In this document: positions 32,905-35,547 of the stretch, piece by piece
Layout of the letters: each line of letters begins with the position of its first letter
Position numbering within the stretch: position 1 is the first letter of the stretch
DNA from: Actinomyces sp.
Lineage (GTDB): Bacteria > Actinomycetota > Actinomycetes > Actinomycetales > Actinomycetaceae
Assembly (NCBI RefSeq): GCF_030530635.1
Contig: NZ_JAUMUL010000033.1
Span: 1 to 35,547 of the forward strand
Direction of reading: 5' to 3'
Length of the DNA: 35,547 bases
The notes under the pieces: model-generated
What the model saw: the letters and a program-made list of their open reading frames with translations, nothing else
What the model was told of the DNA's origin: nothing
Database searches by the model: none
Made by a program: the position numbers and the translations under genes

Positions 32905-33537
32905 TCAGGCGATGCCCGCGCGCTTGAAGTGCTTGTGCAGCAGCTTCTGCCCCAGGAGACCGCCCAGGCAGGCACTGACAAAGATGACCGCCAGAATCGC
33001 CGCGAAGGGACCGGGTGAGAACACGGTCTCCCAGGCGGCGGCGTACGCATCACCCATCTGATCGGCGATGTCCGCCAGGTAAGCGTCGCGCTGGTAGTAC
33101 ATGGGCACGATCGGCCCGATCACCCACAGTGTGAAGAATGCATAGGCGAGTATCGCGGCCCGGGCGGAGCGGTAGCGGCCGCGGGCAAGGATCAGTTCCG
33201 CTATCCCGGAGAAGAATGCGGCGGCCACCAGGGTGGTCCAGGCGTGACCGGTCAGCACCATGAGCAGGGCGGCGATGAGTCCGGTGAGCAGAACCATGCC
33301 GGGCTTGCGGATGCGGGTGAAGTACAGGGAGAAGACGATGCCGTTGACAGCGGCAGAGACGATCATGCCGACAGCATGGGCTACAGGTCCCAGCACGCCG
33401 ACGAAGCCGAAGGCGAAGCCGATCACGAAGTACAGGGCCGTGAAAATCCCGACCGTGATCAGGTCCCTGGGCCTGAGGGACCGGTTGGCGGCGGCGCGAG
33501 CGAGTTCGGTGCTCTGGTCGGATGCGGTGGTGGACAT
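32905..33537 (-). CDS. ECF transporter substrate-binding (S) component, MptD/Trep_Strep type
   Basis: 210 residues, five to six hydrophobic helices, starting MSTTASDQSTELARAAANRS followed by LRPRDLITVGIFTALYFVIG. The pattern resembles the MptD/Trep_Strep family of putative S components, whose substrate is unknown. It heads the S-T-A operon, so this is a dedicated (group I) ECF system. A GAAGGG lies upstream of the ATG. A DtxR/IdeR-like sequence is 20 bases before the start (separate entry), hinting at metal-linked control. Confidence 0.8.
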   Translation of the reverse strand: MSTTASDQSTELARAAANRSLRPRDLITVGIFTALYFVIGFAFGFVGVLGPVAHAVGMIVSAAVNGIVFSLYFTRIRKPGMVLLTGLIAALLMVLTGHAWTTLVAAAFFSGIAELILARGRYRSARAAILAYAFFTLWVIGPIVPMYYQRDAYLADIADQMGDAYAAAWETVFSPGPFAAILAVIFVSACLGGLLGQKLLHKHFKRAGIA

Positions 33538-33556
33538 GAACCAACCCTTCTACAGT

Positions 33557-33575
33557 TGAGTAAAGACAAACCTAA
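33557..33575 (-). promoter_or_regulatory. Possible DtxR/IdeR iron-box upstream of the ECF operon
   Basis: On the minus strand the 19-mer TTAGGTTTGTCTTTACTCA matches the DtxR/IdeR consensus TTAGGTTAGSCTAACCTAA at 13 positions; the left half is nearly complete, the right half weak. It sits 20 bases before the S-component start codon. One weak site can arise by chance. Confidence 0.3.
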
Positions 33576-33709
33576 CATGAGTAGGAGTATCATTATCGTG
33601 CGTCATCGCGGAGTTCCTGGGTCCTGCGGCCCGGATACGCCGCGACCGCGGGTGACCTTGCCCACGTATCGATCGGTGCTCCGAAGACCGAAACCGTGCG
33701 TGGGCACGG

Positions 33710-33715
33710 TAGAAT
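33710..33715 (+). promoter_or_regulatory. -10 element of the gyrB promoter
   Basis: TAGAAT, giving an expected start near 33722 and a leader of about 135 bases to the gyrB GTG. A small CCGGG/CCCGG hairpin lies in the leader at about 33777-33793. No clear -35 is present. The 33538-33856 gap otherwise holds no gene. Confidence 0.45.
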
Positions 33716-33856
33716 CGGCACGTAACAGCCCATGGTGCGTCCAGGGCCATGCGCAAGGTACCCACCTACACGCGCCGGGTCCCATGCCCGGATTCCGGCG
33801 TCTGCGTGACCGGATGGAATGCGGGCCTGACGCATATGACGAGGAGCAACTGATAC

Positions 33857-35547
33857 GTGTCTGACCTGGATCAGCCTGTGACCGCCGGCAGCAGCACCGG
33901 TAATCCCGACGTCTCGGCCGCCGCTGAGCCGGATGCCCCGGAGGTGACCCGCACCGAGCACGGCTACGACGCCGGTGACATCACCGTCCTGGAGGGCCTG
34001 GAGGCGGTGCGCAAGCGCCCCGGCATGTACATCGGCTCCACCGGTGAGCGGGGCCTGCACCACCTGGTCTACGAGGTGGTCGACAACGCCGTGGACGAGG
34101 CCCTGGCCGGTTACTGCGACCACATTGAAGTCACCATTCAGGCCGACGGCGGCCTGCGCGTGGCCGACAACGGCCGCGGCATCCCCGTCGACGAGCACCC
34201 CACCGAGCACAAGCCCACCGTCGAAGTGGTCATGACCATCCTGCATGCGGGCGGCAAATTCGGCGGTGGCGGCTACGCCGTCTCCGGCGGCCTGCATGGG
34301 GTCGGCATCTCCGTGGTCAACGCCCTGTCGACCCGTGTGGACACCGAGGTGCGCCGCCAGGGCCACGTTTGGCGCATGAGCTTCGGCGATGGCGGTCGCC
34401 CGCTCACCCCATTGACCCGGGGCGAGGAGACCGACGCCACCGGCACCACCCAGACCTTCTACCCGGACCCGGCCATCTTCGAGACCACCGTCTTCGACTA
34501 CGAGACCCTGCGCCGTCGCTTCCAGCAGATGGCCTTCCTCAACAAGGGCCTGCGTATCACCCTGACCGATGAGCGCGAGGGCGTGACCGACTCCGGGGAC
34601 GAGATCACCGGCGACGAGCTCGGCCCGGACGATGACCCGGTGGTGGGTCACCGCTCCGTCACCTACCGCTACGAGCACGGCCTGCGCGACTACGTCGAGT
34701 TCCTCAACCGCTCCAAGAAGGTGGAGTTGATCCACCCTGAAATCATCGACTTCGAGGCCGAGCAGGACCTCGGTGAGGGCCGTGCCATCAGTCTGGAGAT
34801 CGCCATGCAGTGGACCGGCGCCTACTCGGAGTCCGTCCACACCTACGCCAACACCATCAACACCACCGAGGGCGGCACCCACGAGGAGGGATTCCGCACG
34901 GCGCTGACCACCCTGGTCAACAAGTACGGGCGTGAGAAGGGCCTGATCAAGGACAAGGACGACAACCTCACCGGTGACGACATCCGTGAGGGCCTGACCG
35001 CCGTCATCTCCGTCAAACTCACCGAACCGCAGTTCGAGGGGCAGACCAAGACCAAGCTCGGCAACACCGAGGCCCGCACTTTCGTGCAGCAGACCGTATA
35101 CGCCCGGCTCGGCGACTGGCTGGACTCCCACCCCGCCGACGCCAAGGCGGTGCTGACCAAGGCCACCCAGGCCGCCGCCGCCCGCCTGGCCGCCCGCAAG
35201 GCCCGTGAGGCCACCCGCCGCAAAGGTGTGCTGGAGTCCGCCTCCATGCCGGGCAAGCTGCGTGACTGCTCCTCCCGCAACGCCTCCGAGTGTGAGATCT
35301 TCATCGTCGAAGGCGACTCGGCCGGCGGCTCCGCCGTCGGCGGGCGTGACCCCGAGCACCAGGCGATCATGCCGATCCGCGGCAAGATCCTGAACGTGGA
35401 GAAGGCCCGGTTGGACCGGGCCCTGTCCTCCGACACCATCCGCTCCCTGATCACGGCTTTCGGCACCGGTATCGGCGAGGACTTCGACATCTCCAAGCTG
35501 CGCTACGGCAAGATCGTCATCATGGCCGACGCCGACGTCGACGGCCA
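33857..35547 (+). CDS. gyrB: DNA gyrase subunit B (3' end beyond window)
   Basis: Open from GTG 33857 to the right edge without a stop (563 full codons). GAGGAG lies about ten bases before the GTG. Gyrase B is the ATPase subunit that drives negative supercoiling. The GHKL domain is clear: LEAVRKRPGMYIGSTGERG, VVDNAVDEALAG, ADNGRGIPVDEH and the ATP lid GGGGYAVSGGLHGVGISVVN. The transducer contains QTKTKLGNTEAR, and the TOPRIM domain IVEGDSAGGSAVGG, MPIRGKILNVEKARLD and, at the very edge, MADADVDG. The ~35-residue acidic/Ser-rich N-terminal extension before TRTEHGYDAGDIT is longer than in many homologues. Separated from dciA by the ECF operon on the other strand. Confidence 0.97.
   Translation, partial: MSDLDQPVTAGSSTGNPDVSAAAEPDAPEVTRTEHGYDAGDITVLEGLEAVRKRPGMYIGSTGERGLHHLVYEVVDNAVDEALAGYCDHIEVTIQADGGLRVADNGRGIPVDEHPTEHKPTVEVVMTILHAGGKFGGGGYAVSGGLHGVGISVVNALSTRVDTEVRRQGHVWRMSFGDGGRPLTPLTRGEETDATGTTQTFYPDPAIFETTVFDYETLRRRFQQMAFLNKGLRITLTDEREGVTDSGDEITGDELGPDDDPVVGHRSVTYRYEHGLRDYVEFLNRSKKVELIHPEIIDFEAEQDLGEGRAISLEIAMQWTGAYSESVHTYANTINTTEGGTHEEGFRTALTTLVNKYGREKGLIKDKDDNLTGDDIREGLTAVISVKLTEPQFEGQTKTKLGNTEARTFVQQTVYARLGDWLDSHPADAKAVLTKATQAAAARLAARKAREATRRKGVLESASMPGKLRDCSSRNASECEIFIVEGDSAGGSAVGGRDPEHQAIMPIRGKILNVEKARLDRALSSDTIRSLITAFGTGIGEDFDISKLRYGKIVIMADADVDG

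Noticed and set aside
33593..35359. 588-codon open frame on the minus strand opposite gyrB
   Set aside because: gyrB is unmistakable on the plus strand; this frame is its shadow.
1..35547. tRNA or rRNA genes
   Set aside because: I saw no tRNA cloverleaf with a TTCGA arm and no rRNA-like sequence on either strand by eye; a tRNAscan or Infernal run would settle it.

Overview
The window is about 35.5 kb of high-GC actinobacterial chromosome spanning the replication origin. Gene order (cca, NUDIX, DUF6049, murJ, trxB, trxA ... parB, parA, rsmG, jag, yidC, yidD, rnpA, rpmH | dnaA, dnaN, recF, dciA ... gyrB) matches the origin neighbourhood known from mycobacteria and other Actinomycetota. GC content, GTG/TTG starts and the accessory genes suggest a member of the Actinomycetaceae (Actinomyces-like). 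That placement is inference from synteny and style, not from a database search.

Layout. (1) 1-3134: accessory flank with a 5'-truncated AAA/DUF4143 ATPase and an AbiEi/DUF559-type protein; the latter is bracketed by two direct copies of a ~107-bp palindromic repeat. (2) 3135-12765: tRNA-maturing cca diverges from a NUDIX - DUF6049 - murJ/pseudokinase operon with overlapping start/stop codons, followed by trxB and trxA. (3) 12766-19126: threonine synthase, a PLP aminotransferase and a Ddl-type ATP-grasp ligase, separated by long gene-poor DNA. That DNA carries a dense parS cluster, a 20-bp tandem array, a run of hairpins and other inverted repeats. (4) 19127-24936, minus strand: parB, parA, rsmG, jag/khpB, yidC, yidD, rnpA, rpmH. 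(5) 24937-30646, plus strand: oriC intergenic regions with DnaA-box-like sites, dnaA, dnaN, recF, dciA. (6) 30664-33537, minus strand: a three-gene ECF transporter operon inserted between dciA and gyrB. (7) gyrB, running off the right edge.

How it fits together. DnaA, DnaN, RecF, DciA and GyrB start and sustain replication. ParA/ParB with seven parS sites (six perfect) within 5.1 kb segregate the new origins. YidC/YidD/Jag, MurJ and the Ddl-like ligase serve membrane insertion and peptidoglycan synthesis. TrxA/TrxB keep thiols reduced.

No wholly new gene system was recognised. The most unusual material is non-coding: an interlocked palindromic repeat family whose copies show compensatory changes, a 409-bp inverted-repeat-bounded module with a 20-bp periodic array, a chain of five hairpins that may be a structured RNA, and parS sites embedded in perfect 32-bp palindromes. 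Among the proteins, the MurJ-pseudokinase fusion contains an internal promoter/SD/ATG signal, and ParB has an acidic insert in its CTP-binding domain.
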